DNA of 64,000 nucleotides from Pyrofollis japonicus (GTDB taxonomy: Archaea > Thermoproteota > Thermoprotei_A > Sulfolobales > Pyrodictiaceae), in the NCBI RefSeq assembly GCF_033097485.1, contig NZ_AP028634.1, forward strand, positions 1-64,000, given 5' to 3'. The notes beneath the pieces were generated by a model. That model did not search any database. It saw only the letters and a list, made by a program, of their open reading frames with translations, and was not told the DNA's origin. Each line of letters opens with the position of its first letter. Position 1 is the first letter of the stretch. Positions 18,562 to 29,100 of the stretch are shown in pieces. Both the position numbers and the translations under genes were made by a program.

Positions 18562-19875
18562 TTATCCCCTCCTCTTGTCAATTATCCTCTTAGCCTTACC
18601 GCCCTCCGTGCGGGGCAGCGTCCCGGGGTCAACAATCTCAACCCTCGGCTTCACAATCAAGACTTCTCTTAGCTTCTCCTGAAGCCTCCTTGCAAACTCT
18701 TTCTTCTCTTCCTCGCTCAGCTTCCTCTCCGACTCAACCACGACTCTTAGTATGTCGAGTGCATCGTCTCTTTCAACTATTATCTGGTAGTGGGGAGAAG
18801 CCCATGGCTCCTGGAGTATAGCAAGCTCAATGTTCTGCGGGAACACGTTCACACCGTTCACTATAAGCATGTCGTCAGCACGGCCCTTTATCCTAGCTAT
18901 TCTCCTCATGGTCCTGCCGCAGTCACAGCTCTTGGAATCCATTATGAATGTTAGATCGTTGGTCCAGTATCTCAGCAAAGGCATTGCATCATGGGTTAGC
19001 GGCGTGACCACGAGTACACCCTCCTCCTCCGGGCCAAGAGGCTCCCCCGTCTTCGGGTCCACAACCTCCACCAAGTAGTGATCCTCCCACACGTGCAGCC
19101 CATCATGCAGATGGCATTCCGAGGCTGTGCCAGGGCCGTATAGCTCGCTCATACCGTATACGTCGTAGCTATCCATGTCCCACAGCTTGTTTATCCTCCG
19201 CCTCATCTCCTCGCTCCACATCTCGGCGCCGAAGAAGCCAAGCCTCACCTTAGTATCCCTGGACGGATCAACACCCATCTCTAAAGCTACCTCGGCTAGC
19301 CTAACAGCATAGTTTGGGACAGCGGCAAGCGCTGTCGCACCAAGATCCCTTATCATCTGGACATGTCTTCGCGTAAACCCTGTCCCAGCGGGCACGACAG
19401 TGGCTCCAAGCCTCATTGCCCCGTAGTGGAAGCCGAGGCCACCTGTAAACCAGTGGTAGTTAAGAGTAGAGTAGAGCACATCGCCACGGCCGAGGCCCCC
19501 GGCGGCGAGCGTACGGGCCATCAAAGTAGCCCAGTTCTCAATATCCCTCATAGTATAGGCGACGACTGTCGGCCTGCCCGTAGTACCGCTACTAGCATGT
19601 ACTTCTACGACCTCGCTGAGAGGCACTGCTAGTAAGCCGAAGGGATACTCGCGCCTAAGATCGTCCTTGAACGTGAATGGGAGCTTCCTCACGTCCTCGA
19701 GGCTTCGGATATCGTCTGGCCCTATACCGGCCTCCTTCATCCTCCTACGGTACAGCGGCACGTTCTCGTAGGCCCTTTTAACGGTCCAGCGCAGCCTAGC
19801 TAGCTGAATCTTCTCTATCTCCTCGCGTGGAGCAGACTCTATGCTGGGTTCTAGCATGTATGGCTTCAAAGGCAT
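18562..19875 (-). CDS. paaK: Phenylacetate-CoA ligase-like enzyme
   Basis: A 437-residue AMP-forming ligase that activates phenylacetate or a related aryl acid to its CoA thioester. It shows the P-loop HASSGTTGRPTVVAY (about residues 90-105), the YGMSELYGPGTASEC motif, and the C-terminal hinge IKGRADDMLIVNGVNVFPQN, all diagnostic of the PaaK family. I prefer ATG at 19875 because a GAGGTGG site ends 6 bases before it; GTG at 19884 is possible. In peptide-fermenting archaea, aryl acids arise from aromatic amino acids, so this enzyme with the adjacent symporter could salvage or exchange aromatic acids. Substrate is inferred. Confidence 0.88.
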   Translation of the reverse strand: MPLKPYMLEPSIESAPREEIEKIQLARLRWTVKRAYENVPLYRRRMKEAGIGPDDIRSLEDVRKLPFTFKDDLRREYPFGLLAVPLSEVVEVHASSGTTGRPTVVAYTMRDIENWATLMARTLAAGGLGRGDVLYSTLNYHWFTGGLGFHYGAMRLGATVVPAGTGFTRRHVQMIRDLGATALAAVPNYAVRLAEVALEMGVDPSRDTKVRLGFFGAEMWSEEMRRRINKLWDMDSYDVYGMSELYGPGTASECHLHDGLHVWEDHYLVEVVDPKTGEPLGPEEEGVLVVTPLTHDAMPLLRYWTNDLTFIMDSKSCDCGRTMRRIARIKGRADDMLIVNGVNVFPQNIELAILQEPWASPHYQIIVERDDALDILRVVVESERKLSEEEKKEFARRLQEKLREVLIVKPRVEIVDPGTLPRTEGGKAKRIIDKRRG

Positions 19876-20197
19876 AGTGTCCACCTCTTAGAAGGTGTTA
19901 ACAACTCTAAACAATTATGCATAGAAGGCGTCTCCGAATACAAACTCCGCTCTAAAAACCTCGGCATCCGAGCCCCTTTGGGGCCTAGCAATATTGGCGC
20001 ATCAAGACCACCCCTCGCACATCGCTTTCCAGGTTCGCAGACAGAGTATAGCTGTTAACATCGGGAACAAGAGGCTACTCCCTAACCAGGTATTTAAGCG
20101 TTTCCCACCACGGTGGAGCGGTTTCCGAACCCCACGCCTTATAGAAGCAATACCGTGAAAGCGCAACTACTCGGGACCCGGAGGCGGCGCAGAAACC
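19876..20197. other. Intergenic region with two divergent promoters
   Basis: About 320 bases without a convincing gene. The left end carries the paaK leader with a GAGGTGG site. The right part has a CTTATAG TATA-like element at 20138-20144, about 55-60 bases before the TTG at 20198. An open frame from 20113 crosses this promoter and has poor composition. No RNA gene or repeat is visible to me in the rest. Confidence 0.4.
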
Positions 20198-20563
20198 TTG
20201 ACTACGCAACTCTATCCAAACGAGTGCGTAAAGAGAATAGTAGCGTTCGTACCCGAAGGCCACCTTCACGCACGCTTCATGATAGAGTTCTGCGACAAGA
20301 CAATAATACTGCACGAGGCAACAGTAGCTGGGCTAGTAAGGGCCTTCGCCCTAGTAGCTCTTCACCCACAGAGGCGCGCAGCCGAGCTGACAGTAAAACA
20401 CCTAAGCGAAGACGAGAAGAAGCCAGTGTTCGCCGAGTGGCAGCTCCTAGAAACAGATAGAGACGAGCAAGAGGTGCTCAGAGAAGCCGAGGAGAAGTGG
20501 AAGCAGAGCACTATCCCAGAGTGCTGCACAAAGCCGACGCCTCAGCGCGAGTCCTCGCAGTAA
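20198..20563 (+). CDS. Hypothetical protein (121 aa)
   Basis: A TTG-started protein of 121 residues with a beta-rich first half (RIVAFVPEGHLHARFMIEFC, then a KTIILHEATVAGLVRAF strand-helix) and a charged helical C-terminus ending in a polar tail with two cysteines. I do not recognise the family. A GGAGG-like site (gaggcgg) lies about 14 bases upstream, and a TATA-like box near 20140. The 3' end overlaps the convergent winged-helix-like gene by 22 bases. It may be a crenarchaea-specific protein. Confidence 0.5.
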   Translation: MTTQLYPNECVKRIVAFVPEGHLHARFMIEFCDKTIILHEATVAGLVRAFALVALHPQRRAAELTVKHLSEDEKKPVFAEWQLLETDRDEQEVLREAEEKWKQSTIPECCTKPTPQRESSQ

Positions 20564-20964
20564 GCGAGCCTGTAGAGGATCCTAGAACCCTGCTCAACTG
20601 GAACAACGACGCCTCTTTCAACTAGGCGTTGCAGCCGCTCACGTACTATCCGCCTAGAAGCAGTTCCGCGAAGCTCACGCACGAGGCGGGTAATCTCACT
20701 CACAGAACGGGGACTACAATCAGCCAGCGCCTCGAGAACAGCTCGTGAAATAGGATCACTCGCGTAACGATAAGCCTCAACGATCCTCCTAGCAGCCTCA
20801 ATAGCCCGGACAGCTGGCATGGAGAACACAATAGTCAGCCTAGAAGCTATAGCAGCCTCCTCGCTCATAGCCCCGAGCAAGGCCTCAAGCCTCTCGAGCC
20901 TGCGAAGCGCCTCCACGACAAGCTCCTCGAGCCGCCTCAGCCTATCCTCAGCATCGCCAGGCAT
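20542..20964 (-). CDS. Predicted winged-helix regulator with N-terminal coiled coil
   Basis: A protein of 140 residues. Residues about 5-35 form a leucine-heptad coiled coil (LRRLEELVVEALRRLERLEA). Residues about 75-135 look like a winged helix: VLEALADCSPRSVSEITRLV, a recognition-type helix ASRRIVRERLQRLVERG, then a wing VVVPVEQGSRILYRL. This is the pattern of archaeal MarR/ArsR-like regulators with a dimerising helix. Target genes are unknown; it may act on the neighbouring small minus-strand genes. It overlaps the tail of the 20198-20563 gene. Confidence 0.6.
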   Translation of the reverse strand: MPGDAEDRLRRLEELVVEALRRLERLEALLGAMSEEAAIASRLTIVFSMPAVRAIEAARRIVEAYRYASDPISRAVLEALADCSPRSVSEITRLVRELRGTASRRIVRERLQRLVERGVVVPVEQGSRILYRLAYCEDSR

Positions 20965-21067
20965 AACTAGTCACCCCCTCTCCTCAGCACGGAGTAAAAC
21001 ATCGGGAACAGCTGCGAAGAAGCAGCAAAAACGTAGACCTACTCAAGCGCTAAAAACACGGACCCCC

Positions 21068-21529
21068 TTACTGTCTAGTCTCTTCGTCCTTCTCGGCTTC
21101 GCGCTCCTCAATCCTTACCTCTACTTTATCGTCCTTCTTCTCTATCAGAACCTTTCCAGGCTTCTCCCCAGCCTTCCCCCTGGTAACCACTATCGGGATG
21201 GTACCAGTACCTCCTTTCATCTGCTTCTCTAGTACCTCTAAGAGGCTGCTGATCTTCGGAATGGCCTCCAGCTTCGATTCGAGAAACCTCTGCGTTAACT
21301 CATATGCCTTGTCCGGAGGCATACCAGCATCCACGAGGCTCTTATACATCTGGGCTACTTCCTTGCCTATTTTCTCTCCGTCGAAGCTCTTGCTCAGAGT
21401 CTCCAAGAACTCCTTTACAAGGTCCTTAACGTTGTACATGAACTCCGTTATCGCGCCAAATACTTGGCGAAGCTCCTCAACCTCGTCTCCCCCAACCTCT
21501 ATCTTTTTCTCAGGTTTCCTCTCAGCCAC
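21068..21529 (-). CDS. Helical hypothetical protein (153 aa)
   Basis: A highly charged protein with a helical core: an AITEFMYNVKDLVKEFLETL helix, a PPDKAYELTQRFLESK helix, and a Lys/Glu-rich C-terminus that reads as beta strands (GTIPIVVTRG...KVLIEKKDDKVEVRIEE). No membrane segment or known motif. Upstream by 38 bases lies a small membrane protein gene on the same strand, and 103 bases downstream the winged-helix gene, so the three may form a unit. Function unknown. Confidence 0.55.
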   Translation of the reverse strand: MAERKPEKKIEVGGDEVEELRQVFGAITEFMYNVKDLVKEFLETLSKSFDGEKIGKEVAQMYKSLVDAGMPPDKAYELTQRFLESKLEAIPKISSLLEVLEKQMKGGTGTIPIVVTRGKAGEKPGKVLIEKKDDKVEVRIEEREAEKDEETRQ

Positions 21530-21567
21530 ACGGCTTCACCTCCACGTATAGTGGACGATGTGTTCAC

Positions 21568-21951
21568 TTAGTTCAGTTCTTCCCCATCCCAGTGACCGCC
21601 CGGTGACCGCTCAGGCCTGGAGAAACGGGTGCGCCCGAGCTCGGCGCCAAGTAAGCCAAGCAAACCCGGCAGCCTAAGCCTCTGAGACTCAAGAAACAAA
21701 CCATACACCTTCACAAGCTTCTCGCGATAAGCTCGCGGCACGCCGCTCCTCGCTAGGCAGCGCGAAAACCTTCGTCTCCACAACCAATACCGGAAACGTA
21801 GCTCCAGGGAATAGAGCCTCAAAGAAACATAGACACTGATAAGACGCACCAAGAACAGAGTTGTCATAACAATAGCGCTGAGAAGTCCCATACTCCTAGC
21901 CAAGCTTATGCCCCAATACCTCTGAAGCATAGAGCCTAAGAGAAAAGTAAA
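21568..21951 (-). CDS. Small membrane protein with basic cytoplasmic tail
   Basis: Read from the ATG at 21951 this is a 127-residue protein with hydrophobic stretches at the N-terminus (MFTFLLGSML and MGLLSAIVMTTLFLVRLISV), followed by a basic helical domain (RFRYWLWRRRFSRCLARSG) and a proline/glycine-rich tail. A longer frame begins at 21996. No family is recognised. It is upstream of the 21068-21529 gene with 38 bases between, and its 5' region runs into the AT-rich CRISPR leader zone. Confidence 0.4.
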   Translation of the reverse strand, partial: FTFLLGSMLQRYWGISLARSMGLLSAIVMTTLFLVRLISVYVSLRLYSLELRFRYWLWRRRFSRCLARSGVPRAYREKLVKVYGLFLESQRLRLPGLLGLLGAELGRTRFSRPERSPGGHWDGEELN

Positions 21952-21996
21952 CATAATGCCATAATAACTGCATCGTCCTAAGCACGGTATGAGCAC

Positions 21997-22288
21997 AAGA
22001 TATATGCATCATCATCATTTTCTCGCATTGTGTATTTGCCCCAACCCTCTTTATCTTTAAATTCCTTATTGAATTCCGATTGGAACCTGTCTTTGGTGGA
22101 GTTGTAAGGCTTCTTGGGAACAATGTTTCAAACCCATACATTTCCATGAGAACAATATGGGATAGAGCAGAATGGAGGAGTATTGTAAATCAACATTCAC
22201 TAGCCTTTTATAAGTAATCAATGTTCTAATAGAAATAAATACCCAGACCATAGCAAAGACTATTCGGATCCCAAAAGGGAACAAACCA
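21997..22288 (+). promoter_or_regulatory. CRISPR leader region
   Basis: About 290 bases, clearly AT-richer than the surroundings, directly before the first repeat. A TTTTATAAG TATA-like element at 22204-22212 lies about 80 bases before repeat 1. It sits at the conserved-repeat end of the array, opposite the degenerate repeats, so it is the leader side. I see no convincing gene in it; open frames on the minus strand look fortuitous. Confidence 0.65.
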
Positions 22289-23827
22289 CTCTAACTCAAA
22301 AGAGAATTGTAAGCACGTAGTCGATGTCGTAGGTCGATGGCCCGAATGGCTCTACATCTCTAACTCAAAAGAGAATTGTAAGATATTGTCGAGAACATCG
22401 CGGCAATCGGCTCCGTGAGCGCGGTGCTCTAACTCAAAAGAGAATTGTAAGTTATCACAGTCAACCTCGTATATATATTCCCTATAATCCTCGCCTCTAA
22501 CTCAAAAGAGAATTGTAAGGATACAGTATAGATAATAAGCTATTCCATGTCGAGTTCGACAAGATACTCTAACTCAAAAGAGAATTGTAAGCTAGCACTA
22601 CTAAGACACCACTCATAGAACGCGCTATAATCCGGCTCTCTAACTCAAAAGAGAATTGTAAGAACGAGCGTCCACCTGCCCCCAGCAGTATTGTCCACAG
22701 ACTCTAACTCAAAAGAGAATTGTAAGGGTACAGCACCCGCCCCAGCCCTCAGCACCAGCCGCTCCGCTCTAACTCAAAAGAGAATTGTAAGAGATTGCAT
22801 CATTATCAGAGGCCCTGGCAGCTACGCTAAGCAGCCAACTGCTCTAACTCAAAAGAGAATTGTAAGCGCGTTCACTGTCGAGGATTATGAGAGCATTGTT
22901 GAGCGGGAGACTCTAACTCAAAAGAGAATTGTAAGATTACCACATTTCTGCCATATCCTATCCATATCCCATATTTTGCGCTCTAACTCAAAAGAGAATT
23001 GTAAGGCCACGCTCAACAACCCTCACTACGCCGCCGAGAATAGTCTTGTAGCTCTAACTCAAAAGAGAATTGTAAGATGAGGTCGTCGGTCGGCGTGCTG
23101 CTCCGCTCGGCCTTGTAGAGTCTCTAACTCAAAAGAGAATTGTAAGAGCACTATACGCGCCAAGAACGATCAAACCAAGCCCAGCACTCTAACTCAAAAG
23201 AGAATTGTAAGCGACCACCTTCTCGTCGGGCGGCACGTAGGTATCTTCCCCTCTAACTCAAAAGAGAATTGTAAGTGGGGCTAAGCCCGGGCATCGATAC
23301 CGTCCTCGCATTCCTAGCTCTAACTCAAAAGAGAATTGTAAGCATCGGTTCTGTCCCGCGAACTAGTGCCAAGACGGTATATGAGACTCTAACTCAAAAG
23401 AGAATTGTAAGCAGCAAGCTCCAAGGGAGCCTTGAAGGTAATGATGCGGGCCCCTCTAACTCAAAAGAGAATTGTAAGCTAGGCTCCGCATTATCGCGGC
23501 TTCCCTGCCATCGGCTGTCTTCCTCTAACTCAAAAGAGAATTGTAAGCTCCCATGCAGAGGACCCGGCCTTCTCCACCACTAACCCGCCGAGATAAACTC
23601 AAAAGAGAATTGTAAGGTAGCACCGTGGCCACTATGGGCGAGACGGCTCTCATGCCCCTCACCTGCGATAAACTCAAAAGAGAATTGTAAGAGAGCTCTT
23701 CAAAAGCATTGTTATGAGCGCTATACTGGCTGTTGATAAACTCAAAAGAGAATTGTAAGGCAGAGGTGTTGCGGCATGGTGGCACGTATCCGCTTAAAAT
23801 GGCTCTAATTCAAAAGAGAATTGTAAG
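22289..23827 (+). CRISPR. CRISPR array, 23 repeats of 25 bases, 22 spacers
   Basis: The repeat is CTCTAACTCAAAAGAG then AATTGTAAG (25 bases). I count 23 copies at 22289, 22358, 22427, 22495, 22567, 22638, 22702, 22767, 22842, 22911, 22981, 23052, 23122, 23187, 23251, 23318, 23387, 23454, 23523, 23592, 23667, 23735 and 23803. Spacers are 39-50 bases. Repeats 1-19 appear identical. Repeats 20-22 begin GATAA instead of CTCTA, and repeat 23 has one change (CTCTAATTC). Degeneracy at the right end, an AT-rich leader on the left and the 3' ATTGTAAG (a likely crRNA 5' handle, like ATTGAAAG in Sulfolobales) all orient transcription left to right. No cas gene is in this window. Confidence 0.98.
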
Positions 23828-23907
23828 AGGATCGTTTTCTTCGTAAGGTGTTGAGCTTGGGGCCAGGGCTGTAGTGGCAAATTTTTAGTTTTGATTCATG
23901 TTTCTGG

Positions 23908-25308
23908 TTATTCTGTTCCTTCGTGTATTATTGGGTTTAGCCATGTTCCTTTGAGTAGCCATGTGAGGGCTATTAGGCCGGTAGCGTAGTTGCTTATCGC
24001 CATGCCGGTCCATAGTCCTATTTCGCCCATTCCTAGCCTATATGCTAGTAGCCATGATAGCGGCACCCTCATGAACCATAGTCTGGCTATCCCTAGGATG
24101 GAGACGAAGAGGGTTCTACCGCTGCTCCGTGCAATCGTGTTTGCCACCATGAATATGCTGAAGCCGAGGGTGCTTGGGGCGAAGATGTGTATCATGTCCA
24201 TTGTTATCCGTATAACGTTGGGGTCGTTGCTGAATATCTTTGCGAAGGGTTCTGCGAACAGCATTATTGCTGCGAGGAATGCGGAGATTGTTACGAGTAG
24301 TGCTGTGAGCCCGGTCCAGAGAGCCTTCTTTGCCCGCTCATACATCTTGGCGCCAAGTGCTTGTGCAACTATTATGCCGGTTGCTCTGCCGAATGGCATA
24401 GAGATTATCCGGTCGATCCCGATTATTATCTGGCCTATAGAGTAGGCTGCTAGGACATCGGTGCCGAGCCCTGAGACTATGCCCGCCATGGTCATGAAGC
24501 CCAGTGTCATCGCTAGTCTCTGAACTATTTGTGGAATCGATACGTGGGCGGCGAGGCGGAGGTAGAGCGGCCTAGGCCTAAGGTCTCCGACGCTTAGCCT
24601 GAGGCCGTGCCTGCCAGTGGCTAGGCTGTAGGCGGCGTAGCTGGCCGAGAATACTCGCGAGAAGAAGGTCGCCAATGCTGCACCAAGTATTCCGAGTCTT
24701 GGCAGGCCGAGCAAGCCGAAGATGAGTATGGGGTCGAGGACGAAGTTTATCAGTGTGGATGCTATTCCTATCTTTGTAGGAGTTGTGGTGTCCCCCATAG
24801 CGCTGAGCGTCATCGTGAAGAACAAGTAGATGCCCGATAAGGGTATCCCGGCCGCGAGCACAGTCAAGTAGATCTCAGCAAGGGGCTTAACATCGCTCGG
24901 AACCCCTATCGCCGAAAGGTATAGGCCAGCGGAGGCCATGATCGCGAGCGAGCCCGGGACGGCGACGAGAAGCATCACGCCGAGCACTGTTCCAGCCGCT
25001 TCTCTCGCCTTCCTCCACTTAGCAGCACCAACGTACTGGCCTACGAGCGCTGATATGCTACTAGAGAGGCCGAACAATATGCCGAACAATATGTCGGGGT
25101 AGGGCCAGGAGACTATTGGTGCTCCGAGCGCAGCCTTACCGAGCCTGGAGAGCCAAAAAGTATCAACAATCTCGTAGATAGTACTAATACCCATTGAGAC
25201 CATGAGGGGGGCTGCTAGCCAGAGGATCAGGCGAAAGAGCCTCGGCTCGGTAAGGACGCGCTCACGCAGCCCCTTGAGCCGCGAGCCTACCTCGTCCCGC
25301 TTATCCAC
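23908..25308 (-). CDS. MATE family efflux transporter
   Basis: A 466-residue protein with 12 hydrophobic segments in two similar halves. The N-terminal half has LAAPLMVSMGISTIYEIVDTF and WLSRLGKAALGAPIVSWP, matching the MATE (NorM/DinF) start P-x-x...D..F...LG; the second half begins near AHVSIPQIVQRLAMTLGFMTMAG. MATE proteins export cationic drugs or metabolites using Na+ or H+ gradients. It lies 80 bases beyond the last CRISPR repeat, convergent with the array. There is no evidence that it belongs to a CRISPR-linked system. Confidence 0.88.
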   Translation of the reverse strand: MDKRDEVGSRLKGLRERVLTEPRLFRLILWLAAPLMVSMGISTIYEIVDTFWLSRLGKAALGAPIVSWPYPDILFGILFGLSSSISALVGQYVGAAKWRKAREAAGTVLGVMLLVAVPGSLAIMASAGLYLSAIGVPSDVKPLAEIYLTVLAAGIPLSGIYLFFTMTLSAMGDTTTPTKIGIASTLINFVLDPILIFGLLGLPRLGILGAALATFFSRVFSASYAAYSLATGRHGLRLSVGDLRPRPLYLRLAAHVSIPQIVQRLAMTLGFMTMAGIVSGLGTDVLAAYSIGQIIIGIDRIISMPFGRATGIIVAQALGAKMYERAKKALWTGLTALLVTISAFLAAIMLFAEPFAKIFSNDPNVIRITMDMIHIFAPSTLGFSIFMVANTIARSSGRTLFVSILGIARLWFMRVPLSWLLAYRLGMGEIGLWTGMAISNYATGLIALTWLLKGTWLNPIIHEGTE

Positions 25309-25496
25309 TCCTCCTCGACCCGCATTGGAGCAAGTGTTCTTGAATCGGGCGCGTTACTAGCCCGTGCAACACTTGGCGCGTTGAAGCGGGTTGTAGGAAA
25401 ATAGCCCTTCTTGAAAGGCTCCGTAGAGTTCCATGGAACCCCTAGTCAGCGTAGGGGGTGGTAATAACCGTGCCTACGGCCTATACGAAAAACAGT

Positions 25497-26024
25497 CTAT
25501 AGTGCTGCGGAGGCTTTTTTCAGCGTAGCGAGAACTATTACCTCCAGTACCTCGGCTATGAGGACAATCAGTGCACCGATAATGATTATTGTCAGTATTG
25601 CTCCATACCAGTAAAGCTTTGCCGTGAGGCCGGCGAGGCTTCTATCGCCGTATTCTCCCAGCACGTTCATTAGGTCGCGTTTGTTTAACCCATAATAGAG
25701 CATTGCGAGATAAAGCAGGATCCACCCAATTATTACGCTAACGCCTAGCCCTATGTGGCCTCCAATTATCGCCCCACCCAGTATAGATACTCCTATAACG
25801 AAGGCAACAATTATCAATACTACTAAGAACCCGATGGTGGCTTTAAACGCATAGCTAAAGATCTCCTCTCTCCCATAGATGTTGGACAAATAGTAGAGTC
25901 CTACGAGGTATAGTACTAGGCCCACGATCCCGATAGAGAAGTGTCCCGAGCCAACTATCATTAGCACGAGCCCTATTATTGAGAGTATTTTTGCCGTCTC
26001 GAACTCCAATGGCAATCTCCTCAA
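25497..26024 (-). CDS. DUF996-like integral membrane protein
   Basis: A 175-residue protein with five hydrophobic segments; the N-terminal block ILSIIGLVLMIVG..FSIGIVGLVLYLVGLYYLS resembles DUF996 family proteins (small archaeal and bacterial polytopic proteins of unknown function, with a repeating L-x-x-I-G pattern and a 'Y-L-S' loop). No charged residues within helices suggest catalysis. It stands alone between the MATE gene and the large ATPase, both on the same strand but more than 100 bases away. Function unknown. Confidence 0.6.
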   Translation of the reverse strand: MRRLPLEFETAKILSIIGLVLMIVGSGHFSIGIVGLVLYLVGLYYLSNIYGREEIFSYAFKATIGFLVVLIIVAFVIGVSILGGAIIGGHIGLGVSVIIGWILLYLAMLYYGLNKRDLMNVLGEYGDRSLAGLTAKLYWYGAILTIIIIGALIVLIAEVLEVIVLATLKKASAAL

Positions 26025-26140
26025 GCTAAGATATAAAGCGCTTTGATGAAGATATTAAAACATATTCCTATCCGCAGCCATGGAGAAACCGTAATGGCCT
26101 CAACGTGTAGGAGATGGGCCAAGAAATGCTGAGGCCTTGT

Positions 26141-29100
26141 TCAGATCCTTGGCTCGAGTATGCCCTTCTCTATAAGGCTTATCAATAGCTTCCTCGCGGC
26201 ATCTTGGCCTATGCCCAGCCTCTCGGAGACAAGCACCACTGCTTCACGGAACAAGAGTTCTCCACGCCTCCTTCTCTCAGCGACGACCTCGCGGTAGGCC
26301 CGTAGCTCGTCCTCACCGAGTATCCCGGCTTCCTCGATCATTCTTCTAAGCTCCTCGAGGTATTGGCGGAAAGCGAGAATGTCTTCGAACACGTTTGCAC
26401 CCTTCCTAGGCTTTGAGGGTTCTTGGCCGATTGCCCGCAGCGCCGCCTCTAGGGCCTCTGCCTCCGCCTCTAGGCTAGCAAGTATCCTCTTGGCCTCTGC
26501 CTCCACGTCCCGGAGGACCCGCTGGCCTCGGTCAAGGCTATCGCGTATAATCGTCCTAGCGCTCTCTACGAGACTTCTAGCACCCCTCACAGCCTCGAGC
26601 AGCTCCTGGGGCTCCTTCCCCCTAAGCCCCTCGATTGCCCGCTTCCTCATGCCTTGTGCCTGGGCTATGGCTGACCTGACGTCGCCGAGGACTTCTTCAA
26701 GCATCGTGGTCTGGGGCAGCCCTGCTGCACGCGCATCCTCAAGTATCTTTTCGAGCGCTTTGGCCCAGCTATTAGCAGACACGAGTTCGTCCTCTAGCCC
26801 GGCAAGCTCGTCCAAGAGTCTTGATACTTGCTCGTCGAGCTCTACTAGAGGTCTGCGCGCATCCTCAAGGCTCCTTCTCAGAGCCTTCACCAGCTGCTCA
26901 GCCTCTTCCACACTAAGCCTCTCGGCGACGCTTGAGTGCTCGAATCCCGGCAGAGCCAAGGCCTCCGGCGGCACCCTTACCCCTAGCCTCTCCAGCTTCT
27001 CGCTCATCTTCTCGGCAAGCCTCCTCGTCTCAGCAGTATCCTCCATTATCCTCCTAGTTGACTCGAGCAGCGACTCTAGCCTAGCAGTTATGGATTCTAC
27101 CTCCTTGCTGGGCTCAGCGCCGCTTTGCCCGAGCCGCATTATCCCGAGCGTCTCTAGCCTGGAGTACAACATCCATAGCTTATAGTTGAAGTGTAGTAGT
27201 GGGCCGAGTCCGTTAACGTAGAACGGAGTGTAGCGGCCGGGATCCCGTGGATGCTTCTTCTTCTCGGCCTCCCATAGCTTCATAACCTCTTTCTCGAGCT
27301 CTTCCTCACTCATCCTTAGCTCGTCGATCTCCGAGAAGACCTTGAGTGCTTCCTCCAGCTTGTCGAGTACTTGTACCTCTATGCTAGTCTTTGCGCCTCC
27401 GAGCAAGGTGCTGAGCTGCTCATTGAGCGCTGATACGAGCTCCCTTATCCTCCTAGCCTCTTCCTCGATGCGCGAGCGGAGCCGGCGTGCATCCTCGACT
27501 GCACGGTGCACGTGCGCCTCAAGAACCTCTTCCTTGACGTAGCTCGCGGTGTCGTAGACGAGACGTGCAAGCCTAAGGCTCATGAGCCTGTTGCCGGCGC
27601 GTAGTGCCTCGAGCGCTACTCCTAGAAGCCTCTTAGACTTCGCGACAAAGGCTTCTAGGCTGCCAGCCCTAAAGTCCCTAGCCTTGGCTGAGACCACGAG
27701 ACCCCACGAAGCCGCCACCGGGTCAGCCTCTATCTCCTCTACGAGCTTCTTCGCCTCCTCTATGAGCCTCCAAGCGTCCTCGTCGCTATCGGTTAGCCTT
27801 ATCTTCATGCGGTCAGCGTCTATCCTCCTAGCCGAGCCAGAGGAGCTAGTTATGAGGCCGCGATAGAGAAGGCTCTGTAGCAGCATTCTCCGAGTACCCG
27901 GGTTGCGGGCCGCCACAACCAGCACGTCCCATATCTGGGCCGCTTGGACCTCCTTGCTCCTCGCATCGAGCTGCTCAAGGGCCCTCAGCACGGCCTTCTC
28001 TAGCGGGCTAAGCGTGTCAATGTAGACGCTTCCGTTTGTCCTCTCCAAGAACTTGTTCGCGACCAGCAAGGTCATGTAGCGCTCTAGCGTAGTGTACTCG
28101 TTCCGGTCTATGTCAGGGCTGAGTATGCCCCGGCCCTCGCCGCCCTGTCCGCGGTAGAGGTGGTAGCGCATCACGTACTCGTAGGCAGCGTTGAGCGCCT
28201 CCTGGACGGTCGTCTTCGTCGAAGGCGCTACTAGGAAGTAGCGAAGCGCGCCACTGAGCTCAGTAGGCTTCTCCACGTCGTAGCCAAGCATTGGATCGCC
28301 TACGAGCAGCGGTGCCCCATCAATGCCCTCTTCTAGTCCACGAAGCAGCCTCTCTTTCAGCCGAAGCTCTTCGCCAAGCTCTCGCAACAGGTTCGCAAGC
28401 CTCAGCGGATCAAGGCCAGCAGCCTCGGCCTCAGAGGACTCCACTACTATCTTCCGCGCAGCCCGCAGAGCCTCCTCGACCCCGCCATAGGTGTCGCTGA
28501 GCTTTATGCCGAGTGCTTGCAGCCTCACCCGGGTCATCATGGAGTCTATCGGGGCCTTGACTATCTTGACGAAGAACTTTGCCTCCAGGGCCTCTAGTAC
28601 GCGGTCCGCCTGCGGCTCAACACCGCCGTGGTAAACCAGGAGTATCGCGTGCGGCCTCCAGTGGCTCATTATGGCGGTGAGGAGCTGGCTCTCCAGCCTC
28701 TTAGCCTCAGCCCCCGTCACCTGGCCAGGTATCGCGTATACCAGTATCCTCGCGCTGGTCTCCCCCGTCACCCGTGCAGTTATCCTTGCGACTCCGTCGC
28801 CCTGGGTTGCCGGCTCTCCCTCCAAGAGCCCCTCGTGGGCGAGGATGAGCGATAGGCCGAGCAACATGTGTTGGCGCCCAGCCTCGGTGTAGACTCGGCG
28901 GATTATGCGCAGTCTCTCCACGCGGTCAGCTATGAAGTCAAGGTAGTGTAGCTCCGGGCTCACGTAGATGACGCGCTGCATCTTAGGCGACAAGAGGAGC
29001 GCCTTCTCACCGCCCACGCCCACGAGCTTGGAGAAGATGTTCTCCCATAGCAGGCTAGCCAGCCTCTCGGCCTCGAACCGGCTAAGCTCAAGCGGCGAAG

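Noticed and set aside
20113..20460. Open frame overlapping the 20198 gene
   Set aside because: It spans the predicted TATA box at 20138-20144 and reads in an arginine/serine-rich shadow frame.
22691..23583. Plus-strand open frames across the CRISPR array
   Set aside because: They are translations of the repeat-spacer sequence (repeated LTQKRIV) and not genes.
23908..25308. MATE gene as part of the CRISPR locus
   Set aside because: It is convergent with the array and has a general transporter profile; no link is visible.
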